This document shows, piece by piece, positions 7,274 through 14,962 of a DNA stretch of 64,000 bases. Positions within the stretch are counted from its first letter, which is position 1. Each line of letters starts with the position of its first letter. The position numbers and the translations under genes were made by a program. Source of the stretch: a virus. The stretch is taken from positions 230,915 to 294,914 of IMG/VR virus record IMGVR_UViG_3300027621_000003. One strand, written 5' to 3'. The notes below the pieces were generated by a model. It did not search any database and was not told where the DNA came from. It saw only the letters and a program-made list of their open reading frames with translations.

Positions 7274-8940
7274 TCAAACATCAGAATATTTTGTAAATAT
7301 TCTTCATTGGTTATTTCTGAATTGTCATTTGTGTCTGTAATACCATCCTGTAGTATTCTATATTCACTCATAGAATTTTTAACCACATTATATTTGATGG
7401 TTTCTGTTTGTGTTGTTTTTGTCATTTTGAAATCTTCAAACTTAAAATGTTTGACAGCCAACATAACTTGATTATCAAGTTCTTCAAGTGCGAAGTTCCA
7501 TTTGGAATCCAAATTTTTATTAAACCTTCCAAGACTTTGTTTTCTTTCAAATTTTGAATTAGAGTAATTCCATCGGTATTCAATAGTTGCTCTTTCTTTT
7601 GATTCAGAACTACCTTCCCTTAACGATATAATAAAACAGTGTATGTTTTTATGATAAGTTTTAACACAATTTGATTGATATTCTGATTCGTCAAAATATT
7701 CGTATTGTTTTGTAAACAAAATTGGATAATATACACCACCTTGAGGTGTGGCTATTTCTTTACCTATACCATCGAAGAATCGTTGTGAGTATATTCTATT
7801 CCATTCACCATCTTTATGAAGAGATATTTTATTTGAAAATTCTATGTGTTCAACTGTAAACTCATTATTAGTTTTACTTTTCCATACAACATCTTCATTA
7901 TATCGTAATTTCAATGTAAGATAAAATTTAATGTGGTCCATAAAGGTATAGACACTACCACCATTCATAATAGAATTAACAAGACATGTATAAAGATTAA
8001 TTCTTTCTTTATTAGTAATGTGTTTGTTTAAAAGTCTGGTATAATTTCTTACATCAAAATAATCTTTGTACTGAAACAATTCTAAAATTTCATTATCAGG
8101 TCGTGATTTAAGATATTTTGGTGGAACAATATTTTGAACAAAATTAATAACATTTGAATTAATAGTATTCACCAAATGTAAAACACGATGGAATTTTTTA
8201 CCACTTAAATCATATTTTTTTTCCGCAGCCTCAATCAAGTTAAAATGTGATTTTCTTAACTGTTTCATTGTCATACTTTCCCCATTGTTAAAAAATGCCA
8301 AATAATTGTTGGGTACTACAACATTGTGTAATGTAAGATAGTTTGTTATAAGTAAGTTGTTGGGACTAAATTTTCCATCTTTAGTTATGTCAATGTCATG
8401 ACCAAAAACTTTATTAAAAAAAGTACTGGAATAATTTATAAATAACCTTTCACCATCATCAGGGAAATGTGTCTTACATAGGGCAGATAATCTACTAAAA
8501 AAATCAGTAATCATACCATTCCAAGCGTTAGACCTGACATATGATTGATTACCCTTGTTGTATTTTGTACCAACATATACAATTTTAGTTTTTTTATTAA
8601 AAGTTAAGAACTCAACTCTTTTATTGGTAACAAAATAATGTTTCCCTTCATTTCTATACTTCACATAGTAATACGCCTTTAAACTTACTTTATCTTCACT
8701 ATCTTCTAATACTAATGTAACTCTATTAAGATGAATATGCCATAACTTATTTCCATAGTTCTCTAAATAAGTTTCTTTTTCAATTGTATTTACACGACCA
8801 TCAGGTCTAAAAAAATAACGTTTTTTCTTACCATCACGATTCATACTCTGAGCCAATTCAAAATCTCTTTGTATATCACAATGGTCATGGAATTTTCTAC
8901 CATGAAATTCTTCAAACACATTTTTTAATAGTGGTTCCAT
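7261..8940 (-). CDS. PcfJ-like large protein (559 aa)
   Basis: I prefer the ATG at 8940; an in-frame GTG two codons upstream overlaps the probable -7 box. The N-terminal 400 residues are unknown. Around residues 420-455 it reads YFDESEYQSNCVKTYHKN, then CFIISLREG and ATIEYRW, the order (CV-x-x-Y, a strand, then T-x-EY) seen in PcfJ-like proteins. The WCT-motif domains in two other genes of this window have a similar layout. Activity unknown. Confidence 0.65.
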   Translation of the reverse strand: MEPLLKNVFEEFHGRKFHDHCDIQRDFELAQSMNRDGKKKRYFFRPDGRVNTIEKETYLENYGNKLWHIHLNRVTLVLEDSEDKVSLKAYYYVKYRNEGKHYFVTNKRVEFLTFNKKTKIVYVGTKYNKGNQSYVRSNAWNGMITDFFSRLSALCKTHFPDDGERLFINYSSTFFNKVFGHDIDITKDGKFSPNNLLITNYLTLHNVVVPNNYLAFFNNGESMTMKQLRKSHFNLIEAAEKKYDLSGKKFHRVLHLVNTINSNVINFVQNIVPPKYLKSRPDNEILELFQYKDYFDVRNYTRLLNKHITNKERINLYTCLVNSIMNGGSVYTFMDHIKFYLTLKLRYNEDVVWKSKTNNEFTVEHIEFSNKISLHKDGEWNRIYSQRFFDGIGKEIATPQGGVYYPILFTKQYEYFDESEYQSNCVKTYHKNIHCFIISLREGSSESKERATIEYRWNYSNSKFERKQSLGRFNKNLDSKWNFALEELDNQVMLAVKHFKFEDFKMTKTTQTETIKYNVVKNSMSEYRILQDGITDTNDNSEITNEEYLQNILMFDLDF

Positions 8941-8945
8941 ATTCA

Positions 8946-8977
8946 CAAAGATAATAAAAAAATTAGTTTAAACCAAC
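8946..8977 (-). promoter_or_regulatory. Possible host-type promoter
   Basis: TATCTTTG lies five bases before the ATG at 8940, with GTTG (one mismatch to TTTG) 20 bases further upstream. If used, the transcript would be nearly leaderless. Confidence 0.4.
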
Positions 8978-9271
8978 CAAACCAAAGCCAGTTTCCATAA
9001 ATGGTGACTTTTTTACTTTAACATCAATTTTGTGTGTTTCATTGAATAATTCAAAAATTAAATCCACCATTTCTTTTCGGGTCAATTCAACTTCATCACC
9101 CTTGTCAGCATGTTCATAAACCTTGACTTTAATCTTGTCATAGAATTTGTCTTTGCTCATTTCACCAATCAATATTTTTAATTGGTCAGGATTGACATCA
9201 AAGAAATGAAAAATTTGTTTTAAATAGATTTCAACATCTACATTCATAAACATTAATTTTGAACGAACCAA
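8963..9271 (-). CDS. Unknown protein (102 aa)
   Basis: 102 aa, helical and charged (ILIGEMSKDKFYDKIKVKVY). It overlaps the end of the LRR/WCT gene by 19 bases. No recognised domain. The start at 9271 may be one of several nearby ATGs (MFMNVDVEIYL is in frame). Confidence 0.55.
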   Translation of the reverse strand: MVRSKLMFMNVDVEIYLKQIFHFFDVNPDQLKILIGEMSKDKFYDKIKVKVYEHADKGDEVELTRKEMVDLIFELFNETHKIDVKVKKSPFMETGFGLVGLN

Positions 9272-10611
9272 ACATCACCACCATTTTCAACAAAACGTTG
9301 TTGAAGTCTTTCAGGTATTTTCAAATCGGAGTTACTTCCTTTAACAGACAACGCAATCAAATTTGGAAGGTCAGCAATCCATTCAGGAAGTTCTTTCAAA
9401 TTAGGGTTGTTTGGAAGTGATAAGAACTCAAGGTTCTTAAGGTCTTTCAATTCATCAGGAACTTTACTCAAACCGTTTTCAACGTAGAACGTTTGAAGGT
9501 TTTTCAAGTTAGCCAACTCTTTAGGGAATAATAAATCCAAAGACTCTCTTGAAGTGTTTGTGAAATCTATTCTTTCAGTTTGTGGGTCAATGTTCTTGAA
9601 TAATTCATCCCAACCATACAAGGCAACATACTTAGATGAAGCATCTCTTGGGTAATCAATAACCAATTCTTTACCTGACTTGGCGTCTTTAGATAAACCT
9701 TTTACAAATTCAGGTTTGAAGTAATTTTTCAACTCTTTCATTGGTCCGTTCAATAATTGAACCAAATCTTGTTGACGGTCATGAACATCCATAAACTGAT
9801 TAGATGGGAAGTGGAACTGATATCTTTCAGCAGGAAGACCAGATACATCACCACGTTTTCCTTCAGTAGTATTAGGAATAATAACATATAAAGGACCATC
9901 TTTAATGTAACGGTCAAACCAACTTAAACCAGGTGCTGATGTACACCATCTTGTTTCACCTTTACTTGGTTCCAACTGGTTACCACCATAGAAACAAGCC
10001 GCGTCTTTACCCAACTGACCTTTGTCTTCAACTTTAGCAATTGTCCATTCAGGTCCACGGAATACAATCTCTCCACCTGGATGCTCATAAGTTTGAGAAG
10101 CAATTTTCTTTTCCTCCTTTGATGCTTTGGTTTTTTCCATTGAGAAATCTTTAACCAAATCGTAAAGTTTTTCAGGTGTTAATTTATTAATATCTCTTAA
10201 TTCTGAAGGTATTTTACCCTTATGTCTGTCGAACTTTTGTAAGTCACCAGTAATTTTATAAAGGTCTTCCATGAATTGAGATTTCATCATTTTTGCAGCA
10301 TTTGCAGCCACTTTATCTGATAAATCAAGGAATTGACCTTCCTCATCTTTTGGACGTTGGTTAAGGTAAGTTTTGATTATCCATTGAGCGTATGGTCCAA
10401 CTTTTTTAACAACAGAAAAGTCACCACTAAAACTGTCTACATCAACACCTTCAGTAACTTTTGTCTGTGGGTCAGCTATAACCAACGCAAATAACTCCTG
10501 AGGAGTTAACAAAGGTTTCTTACCCTTTTCGGCTTTAGTAAGCTTGTCCGCCAAGACATCCATTCTTGACTGTTCAACAATAACCCTTCTTAATAAATCT
10601 TGAAATCTCAT
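9253..10611 (-). CDS. WCT-domain protein with leucine-rich repeats (452 aa)
   Basis: I choose the second ATG (10611), since the first overlaps a TATTTATA box. This gives the leader MRFQDLLRRVIVE-QSRMD, another short amphipathic peptide ending in IVE. Residues of about 200-260 contain ACFYGG, GETRWCTSAPG and PLYVIIPNT, paralogous to the 2142-3926 protein. The last 110 residues contain LRR-like segments (LANLKNLQTFYV, DLKNLEFLSLPNN, LPNLIALSV). An LRR-tipped packaged protein could act on a host target; this is inference. Confidence 0.72.
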   Translation of the reverse strand: MRFQDLLRRVIVEQSRMDVLADKLTKAEKGKKPLLTPQELFALVIADPQTKVTEGVDVDSFSGDFSVVKKVGPYAQWIIKTYLNQRPKDEEGQFLDLSDKVAANAAKMMKSQFMEDLYKITGDLQKFDRHKGKIPSELRDINKLTPEKLYDLVKDFSMEKTKASKEEKKIASQTYEHPGGEIVFRGPEWTIAKVEDKGQLGKDAACFYGGNQLEPSKGETRWCTSAPGLSWFDRYIKDGPLYVIIPNTTEGKRGDVSGLPAERYQFHFPSNQFMDVHDRQQDLVQLLNGPMKELKNYFKPEFVKGLSKDAKSGKELVIDYPRDASSKYVALYGWDELFKNIDPQTERIDFTNTSRESLDLLFPKELANLKNLQTFYVENGLSKVPDELKDLKNLEFLSLPNNPNLKELPEWIADLPNLIALSVKGSNSDLKIPERLQQRFVENGGDVWFVQN

Positions 10612-10628
10612 TTCGGTATCTTTTGTCA

Positions 10629-10636
10629 TATAAATA
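10629..10636 (-). promoter_or_regulatory. TATTTATA box before the LRR/WCT gene
   Basis: Exact TATTTATA on the minus strand. Its last base is the A of the upstream ATG; the preferred ATG is 17 bases downstream. Confidence 0.45.
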
Positions 10637-10655
10637 TCTATAAATTGTGGTTTTT

Positions 10656-11495
10656 TTAATAATTCATTATTAAAAGTTCTTGACCCATGTTCTGTGTCTT
10701 ACCTTTGGTCGCTGAAGCCGCCTTAGCGAACTCCTTCATTTCCCATTTGTAAGTTTCTTTTGGATACCACAAAGATAGTAAATCAAAGTCATAATATGAC
10801 AAAGAAAATTTTCCACTTATTGATGTTAACTTGTCAGCAAGTCTTTTGTGGTCGTCCACATCAAAGTCGTGATTAGAATAATAGTTCTCTGTTTTCCAAT
10901 ATGGAGGGTCAACATAGAAGTATGTTGTAGGACTATCAAACTCATCAATTACATTACCAAAGTCCCCCAACCTGAAATGTGATATTCTATTGAAATGTTC
11001 AACCCAATCAGGTTTTGATAACTTATCCCTGAACGTCAAGAACTTTGATTTGTACTTACCCTTAAGGTCAATGAACCCTGATGTTTCAGGTCGTGAACCA
11101 CTGAAGATTGATGTAAGAATGTAAGCATACTTGGCTGCCACATCATAGTCAGGATAGTTAATCGTAAACCCCGTAGCAAACAACTCTTTCTGAAACAAAT
11201 TAAATTGTTCTTTATAGATACTCGGAGTGTCCTCAACACCCCTTTCCTGACATGGAATACTATTCACTGCGTTTAATAGAACTGAAGGGTTCTGAAGACA
11301 CAAGAATAGGTTGTAATTCAATGGATTGAAGTCATTGTATACCACTCGTTTAAGATTTGGGTATTTACTCAAATCCATATTGAAGAAACACCAAAACATT
11401 CCACCGAATGTTTCAACATATGTTTCCATATCGGTTGGATAGTAATCCTTAATCCACTTACCGATTTTTGATTTTCCGCCTATGTAACTTAACAT
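10656..11495 (-). CDS. dam: DNA adenine methyltransferase (D12 class)
   Basis: 279 aa. MLSYIGGKSKIGKWI is the N-terminal SAM-binding motif I of D12-type N6-adenine methylases (normally F-x-GGK); VETFGGMFWCFF follows, and YFYVDPPYW is the catalytic DPPY motif near residue 195. The order matches the Dam/T4 Dam class. It may protect phage DNA from restriction or mark it for packaging or expression. A full host-type promoter ends five bases before the ATG. Confidence 0.88.
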   Translation of the reverse strand: MLSYIGGKSKIGKWIKDYYPTDMETYVETFGGMFWCFFNMDLSKYPNLKRVVYNDFNPLNYNLFLCLQNPSVLLNAVNSIPCQERGVEDTPSIYKEQFNLFQKELFATGFTINYPDYDVAAKYAYILTSIFSGSRPETSGFIDLKGKYKSKFLTFRDKLSKPDWVEHFNRISHFRLGDFGNVIDEFDSPTTYFYVDPPYWKTENYYSNHDFDVDDHKRLADKLTSISGKFSLSYYDFDLLSLWYPKETYKWEMKEFAKAASATKGKTQNMGQELLIMNY

Positions 11496-11499
11496 ACAA

Positions 11500-11531
11500 C
11501 AAATATAAGAAAGTTTTACCTAAAAAGCAAA
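11500..11531 (-). promoter_or_regulatory. Bacteroidetes-type promoter for dam
   Basis: TTTG, 20 bases, TATATTTG on the minus strand, then only five bases (TTGT plus A-region) before the methylase ATG at 11495. The mRNA may be leaderless. Confidence 0.75.
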
Positions 11532-11568
11532 TGTTTACAAGAAATATTTATTGTAATATATTAGAACT

Positions 11569-11700
11569 ATGGGATGTCAAACTTGTAAAGAAAAAGGTGA
11601 AAGTAAAATTAACTGGATGGTAGTACTTGCCGTTGAGGTATTAATTGTGTCAGTTTATGGACACGTTAAATTATTTGAGGTTCTTTCTACCCTCTTTTAA
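11569..11700 (+). CDS. Small MGC-type membrane protein (43 aa)
   Basis: Starts [12 protein letters not shown] and continues with one hydrophobic segment ([16 protein letters not shown]) of transmembrane length. It lies on the plus strand in the gap upstream of dam, and its stop overlaps the 3' end of dnaJ by 14 bases. The MGC start with nearby Cys recalls the 4036-4185 protein. Function unknown. Confidence 0.6.
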   Translation: MGCQTCKEKGESKINWMVVLAVEVLIVSVYGHVKLFEVLSTLF

Positions 11701-12631
11701 ATTTAACAATATTTTTCACATACATATCCCCAACTCTTTCTCTTCTAAAACCTTTTCCTCTAACCCTCATTGGTGTTGATGTATCAAACACTTCAGGGTA
11801 TTTGATTGATATTTTTCCGTCAGGGTGTGGTATTTCAATACTTTCTTTTTGTAACCCTTCAAAATCAACAATATTAATATAAATCAAATCATCACCAAGT
11901 TTCTCCCAATCGGGATGTTTAACCATATTGACTTTTATTAATAAGTTTCCGTAATTTCCATTATGGAAATCACCAGCGTTTTCCATTCTATAATATTCAC
12001 CATCATCTATTCCGTGATTTAGATTAATTTTAAGATTTTTAAATTCACCTACTGTTGACCTTCCTCCACACTGAAAACAAGCTTTAATTAACATGGTACC
12101 TTTACCTTGACATATGGGACAAACATTCCTAATGACTTGTGTAAATAAACCATTTCCAACCTGTTGTACAATCTGACCAGTACCACGACAATTGGTACAC
12201 GTGGTGCGGTCACCACCAGTTCCATTACAAGGTTGACACCCAATCTCTCGTCTGTAGTTTATTTCTTTCTCAGAACCCAAATAAGACTCAATTGGTGTAA
12301 CATCAATTGATATGATTTTTTCAGGTGCTTTAGGTTTTCTTTGTTGTCCCTCAAAAGGATTTCCATTGAAACCCATTTGACTTAAGAAGTCTTCAAATCC
12401 CATTCCACCAGGTCCACCAGTACCAAACATGCTTGACATAGGGTTATCATACTTTTGTTTTTTGTCAGGACTACTTAAGGTATCGTAAGCCTCAGCAATC
12501 TCTTTAAACTTTTCCTCACCATCAGGGTTTACATCTGGATGAAATTGTTTACTTAATTTCCTATATGCTTTTTTGATTTCGTCAGGGGATGCATTTTTAT
12601 CAACACCTAATATACCGTAATAATCTTTCAT
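11687..12631 (-). CDS. dnaJ: DnaJ co-chaperone
   Basis: 314 aa. Residues 1-65 form a J domain with the HPD motif ([11 protein letters not shown]). A short Gly-rich linker follows. Near residues 130-195 are the four zinc-finger repeats: [24 protein letters not shown] and a degenerate CFQCGGRS. The C-terminal substrate-binding part ends the protein, which is shorter than host DnaJ (about 375 aa). It should recruit DnaK, perhaps for phage replication or virion assembly. Its ATG shares a CATG with the divergent gene at 12630. Confidence 0.93.
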   Translation of the reverse strand: MKDYYGILGVDKNASPDEIKKAYRKLSKQFHPDVNPDGEEKFKEIAEAYDTLSSPDKKQKYDNPMSSMFGTGGPGGMGFEDFLSQMGFNGNPFEGQQRKPKAPEKIISIDVTPIESYLGSEKEINYRREIGCQPCNGTGGDRTTCTNCRGTGQIVQQVGNGLFTQVIRNVCPICQGKGTMLIKACFQCGGRSTVGEFKNLKINLNHGIDDGEYYRMENAGDFHNGNYGNLLIKVNMVKHPDWEKLGDDLIYINIVDFEGLQKESIEIPHPDGKISIKYPEVFDTSTPMRVRGKGFRRERVGDMYVKNIVKFKRG

Positions 12632-13289
12632 GAACTACCTTGTTGTTTTGTTTAAAAATAAGTCAAAGAAAAGGATAATCAATAAATTTATGACTTCCAA
12701 AAAAGCGTCTGACTTTTATAAAAATTTATTGGATGAAAACGAAGATATAATCTTTGATACCAAAACACAAAATGGTAGTCCAGTTAAGTACGAATTGGCT
12801 CTCCTTGAAAAGAAAGGTAATCAACTATTTCCTATATACACCAAAGATGAATACGGTAGAAATGTTAAATTGGAATTTGATAATGATGAATATAACATCA
12901 TTAAAATATCAGAATACAGGGAACCTGAACTCATTCACGATTACCAAACAAAAAACAAAATTAATGTTAATACGTTCTTAAGTAAGTATTTGTCTAAACA
13001 AGGTGTTAAGATGGTATCTAAATTGAATAACAAGATTATTGTTCAGAATGAAGAGGACATTAATTTGTTTGTTCTTAAATCTGATAATGACGCATTAAGA
13101 TTCATTGAAAGTTTAACTGAAAGATTTGTTAAATTAAAAAGGGGTGACTGTATGTTTGTAAATGACTCATCAGGACCTCAAAAGAAATATTTGTATAATT
13201 TACTTGAAGAAAAAGGTTTCAATAAAGATTTCCTTTATAGAAAGGAAACCACTTATTCTGTGGGTTCTTCCAATTTATTTAAAATGTAA
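12630..13289 (+). CDS. Unknown protein (219 aa)
   Basis: The N terminus ([20 protein letters not shown]) looks like a short beta strand plus basic helix. The protein is lysine-rich throughout. Its ATG overlaps that of dnaJ on the other strand, leaving no intergenic space. The 3' end overlaps the convergent 13253-13489 gene by 37 bases. Function not recognised. Confidence 0.6.
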   Translation: MNYLVVLFKNKSKKRIINKFMTSKKASDFYKNLLDENEDIIFDTKTQNGSPVKYELALLEKKGNQLFPIYTKDEYGRNVKLEFDNDEYNIIKISEYREPELIHDYQTKNKINVNTFLSKYLSKQGVKMVSKLNNKIIVQNEEDINLFVLKSDNDALRFIESLTERFVKLKRGDCMFVNDSSGPQKKYLYNLLEEKGFNKDFLYRKETTYSVGSSNLFKM

Positions 13290-13489
13290 ATAAATTCTAC
13301 ATTAGAAATATCAATCTTAAATTTTTCGTTTTTTCTATCAATTTCTCTAAACATACTCAAAGTTGATAGATACTCTTCCTTATCTAATTCAAATATAATT
13401 GTAGCCTTACCACGGTATATATCAGTAACTCTATCGGCAATTTCCGCTAAATCACTTAAAACCCCAAACTCTTTTTTATTCTCGTCCAT
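13253..13489 (-). CDS. Unknown small protein (78 aa)
   Basis: 78 aa, acidic, likely alpha/beta ([32 protein letters not shown]). It overlaps the upstream 60-aa gene by 34 bases and the convergent plus-strand gene by 37 bases. Part of the 14380-13253 minus-strand cluster. Confidence 0.55.
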   Translation of the reverse strand: MDENKKEFGVLSDLAEIADRVTDIYRGKATIIFELDKEEYLSTLSMFREIDRKNEKFKIDISNVEFIYILNKLEEPTE

Positions 13490-13638
13490 AATGTATATTT
13501 TTTAATTACGATAATATCTTCTTTCTTCAAACCTTTTATAGAATTAATCATTTGTTGTTTGTAGTTGTCAACAAATACTTTGTCTTTGGCTTGTTCTTTT
13601 TTTAACCAATCATCTTCAATTTTCAACTTCTTGCTCAT
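13456..13638 (-). CDS. Unknown small basic protein (60 aa)
   Basis: 60 aa, Lys-rich (MSKKLKIEDDWLKKEQAKDK) and ending WTRIKKSLGF. It overlaps the genes on both sides, as is usual in this cluster. No motif recognised. Confidence 0.5.
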   Translation of the reverse strand: MSKKLKIEDDWLKKEQAKDKVFVDNYKQQMINSIKGLKKEDIIVIKKYTLWTRIKKSLGF

Positions 13639-14035
13639 CTTTCAACAAATGGTCTAATTCATCCATATCATCATGTTCAAGATTAATTTTCAATCCTTTG
13701 AGTTCATCTAAACTTGATGTTTTAAATATTTCTTTTAACTCCATAACTTTGGATTTAAGTAGTCTTTCTTTCTCTTCTCTTTCAAGGTTGTGGTTAATAA
13801 GTTCGGCAATTACTTCAACCATATGATTAAAGTCATCATTTAATTGACTAACAAAGATTAAAAAATAACCTTCACCAGTATATTTTTCATTTTGTTCAAC
13901 CTGTGCTTTTTGTAAAATTTCATTTGGAAACTCCCAAGTCTTCGGGAAAATCAACTCAACACTAACATAAGTTTTTAGTTTTCTTATGCCGTGAAAATAT
14001 GGGAATAAATATTGTAATACTTCTTGGAATGTCAT
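13616..14035 (-). CDS. Unknown protein (139 aa)
   Basis: 139 aa, mainly helical with a Glu/Lys-rich C terminus ending DEQEVEN. The ATG overlaps the stop of the small membrane gene (ATGA at 14032-14035), good evidence for that gene and for coupling. Function unknown. Confidence 0.6.
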   Translation of the reverse strand: MTFQEVLQYLFPYFHGIRKLKTYVSVELIFPKTWEFPNEILQKAQVEQNEKYTGEGYFLIFVSQLNDDFNHMVEVIAELINHNLEREEKERLLKSKVMELKEIFKTSSLDELKGLKINLEHDDMDELDHLLKDEQEVEN

Positions 14036-14211
14036 GATAAAATGTATGTGATTAAATATGATAATGCGATGGCGTTAATTAAGCGGTCCTTATCAGTCAT
14101 TACAAATTTAGTAGGGACTGACAAGGCTAACGCGAAATTGGTTAATGTTCTCATAAGTATTAAAGATGAGAATACAGATAGAAATAATAATATAGGTACT
14201 ATATTAATCAT
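14032..14211 (-). CDS. Small two-helix membrane protein (59 aa)
   Basis: Starts with the ATG at 14211, which overlaps the stop of the Hc1-like gene, and stops with an ATGA overlap into the next gene. The residues MINIVPILLFLSVFSSLILM form one transmembrane segment and a second (LINAIALSYLITYIL) ends the protein. The overlaps at both ends argue for this frame over an open plus-strand frame here. A holin-like or membrane-modifying role is possible but unsupported. Confidence 0.55.
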   Translation of the reverse strand: MINIVPILLFLSVFSSLILMRTLTNFALALSVPTKFVMTDKDRLINAIALSYLITYILS

Positions 14212-14380
14212 TCTGTTTTTTGTTTTCAAGGATTTCACCTCTTAGTTGTTGCAAAAGCGCTTTCATATCTTGAGAAAGTTTACGAGCTCTTGTACCCGCA
14301 CTTTTGTTACCTTTGAAGAATTTTGTAGTATCTACAGAAAGTTCTTCCATTAAGACTTTAAGTTGTTCTAATGTTTCCAT
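14204..14380 (-). CDS. Hc1/histone H1-like small DNA-binding protein (58 aa)
   Basis: The 58 residues (METLEQLKVLMEELSVDTTK, then FFKGNKSAGTRARKLSQDMK) follow the pattern of Bacteroidetes Hc1-like proteins: a helix, then FY-x-KGNKAAGTR-x-RK, then a second helix ending in a QQLRGEI segment. Such proteins bind and compact DNA. It may be a phage nucleoid protein acting on host or phage DNA. It was too short to be called by a 60-aa cutoff. Confidence 0.8.
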   Translation of the reverse strand: METLEQLKVLMEELSVDTTKFFKGNKSAGTRARKLSQDMKALLQQLRGEILENKKQND

Positions 14381-14446
14381 GTTTTTTTTTAAATTTAATT
14401 AAATCATAATTTTTTATTGCTGGTAGTAAATAAAATAAAGGTTTTT

Positions 14447-14914
14447 TTATACTAAGTTTTTATTTAAAAGTTTGTAAATGTCTGTTACCATATCCAAATC
14501 TGATTTAGTATAAACTTTTGTTTCGTCAAATAACTCATCAAAAAATTTATTAATGTTTTCAGATATTGTTTTATTATCAGGGTTATAAAATAAATCCTCA
14601 TAAAAATTCTGATAATACTCTTTATGGTCACCATTAGTTTTGAACCTAATATTTTCTTTAGCAAAATTTTCCACTGTCTTGGACCAGCACCAATCAAAGT
14701 GTGAATTTTTTTCTTCTTGGGATAATAAAACTCTGGTTTCAGTTGCATCTTCGGGTTCATTACCCAAATAGGTTTCTTTTATTAAAGAATCCAAACTAAA
14801 CGTAAAATCTGCAAATAATTCACGTTTCTCATAAATCATATTGTTCATGTTGAACCAAACTTCAACATCTTCCCGAGTTACAGGCTTCATCATCCAAGAA
14901 TAAAAATTCTCCAT
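14447..14914 (-). CDS. Unknown protein (155 aa)
   Basis: 155 aa, acidic and aromatic-rich (FYSWMMKPVTREDVEVWF at the start). The ATG at 14914 lies inside the 3' arm of a terminator-like hairpin; a start at the next Met pair (MMKPVTRED, seven codons on) would avoid it. No family recognised. Confidence 0.6.
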   Translation of the reverse strand: MENFYSWMMKPVTREDVEVWFNMNNMIYEKRELFADFTFSLDSLIKETYLGNEPEDATETRVLLSQEEKNSHFDWCWSKTVENFAKENIRFKTNGDHKEYYQNFYEDLFYNPDNKTISENINKFFDELFDETKVYTKSDLDMVTDIYKLLNKNLV

Positions 14915-14934
14915 AGAAAGGTATCTATGGAGAA
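14907..14934 (-). terminator. Hairpin terminator overlapping a start codon
   Basis: An 11-bp perfect stem (TTCTCCATAGA and its complement) with a six-base loop, followed on the minus strand by a T-rich run. It would end the 14963-16429 transcript, but the downstream ATG at 14914 sits in its second arm, so it may act as an attenuator or hide the start codon. Confidence 0.65.
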
Positions 14935-14962
14935 TATAAGTATAATCTTTATTAAATGTATA

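Noticed and set aside
14024-14245. Plus-strand frame of 73 aa
   Set aside because: The minus-strand frames here are joined by stop/start overlaps and encode a plausible Hc1-like and membrane protein.
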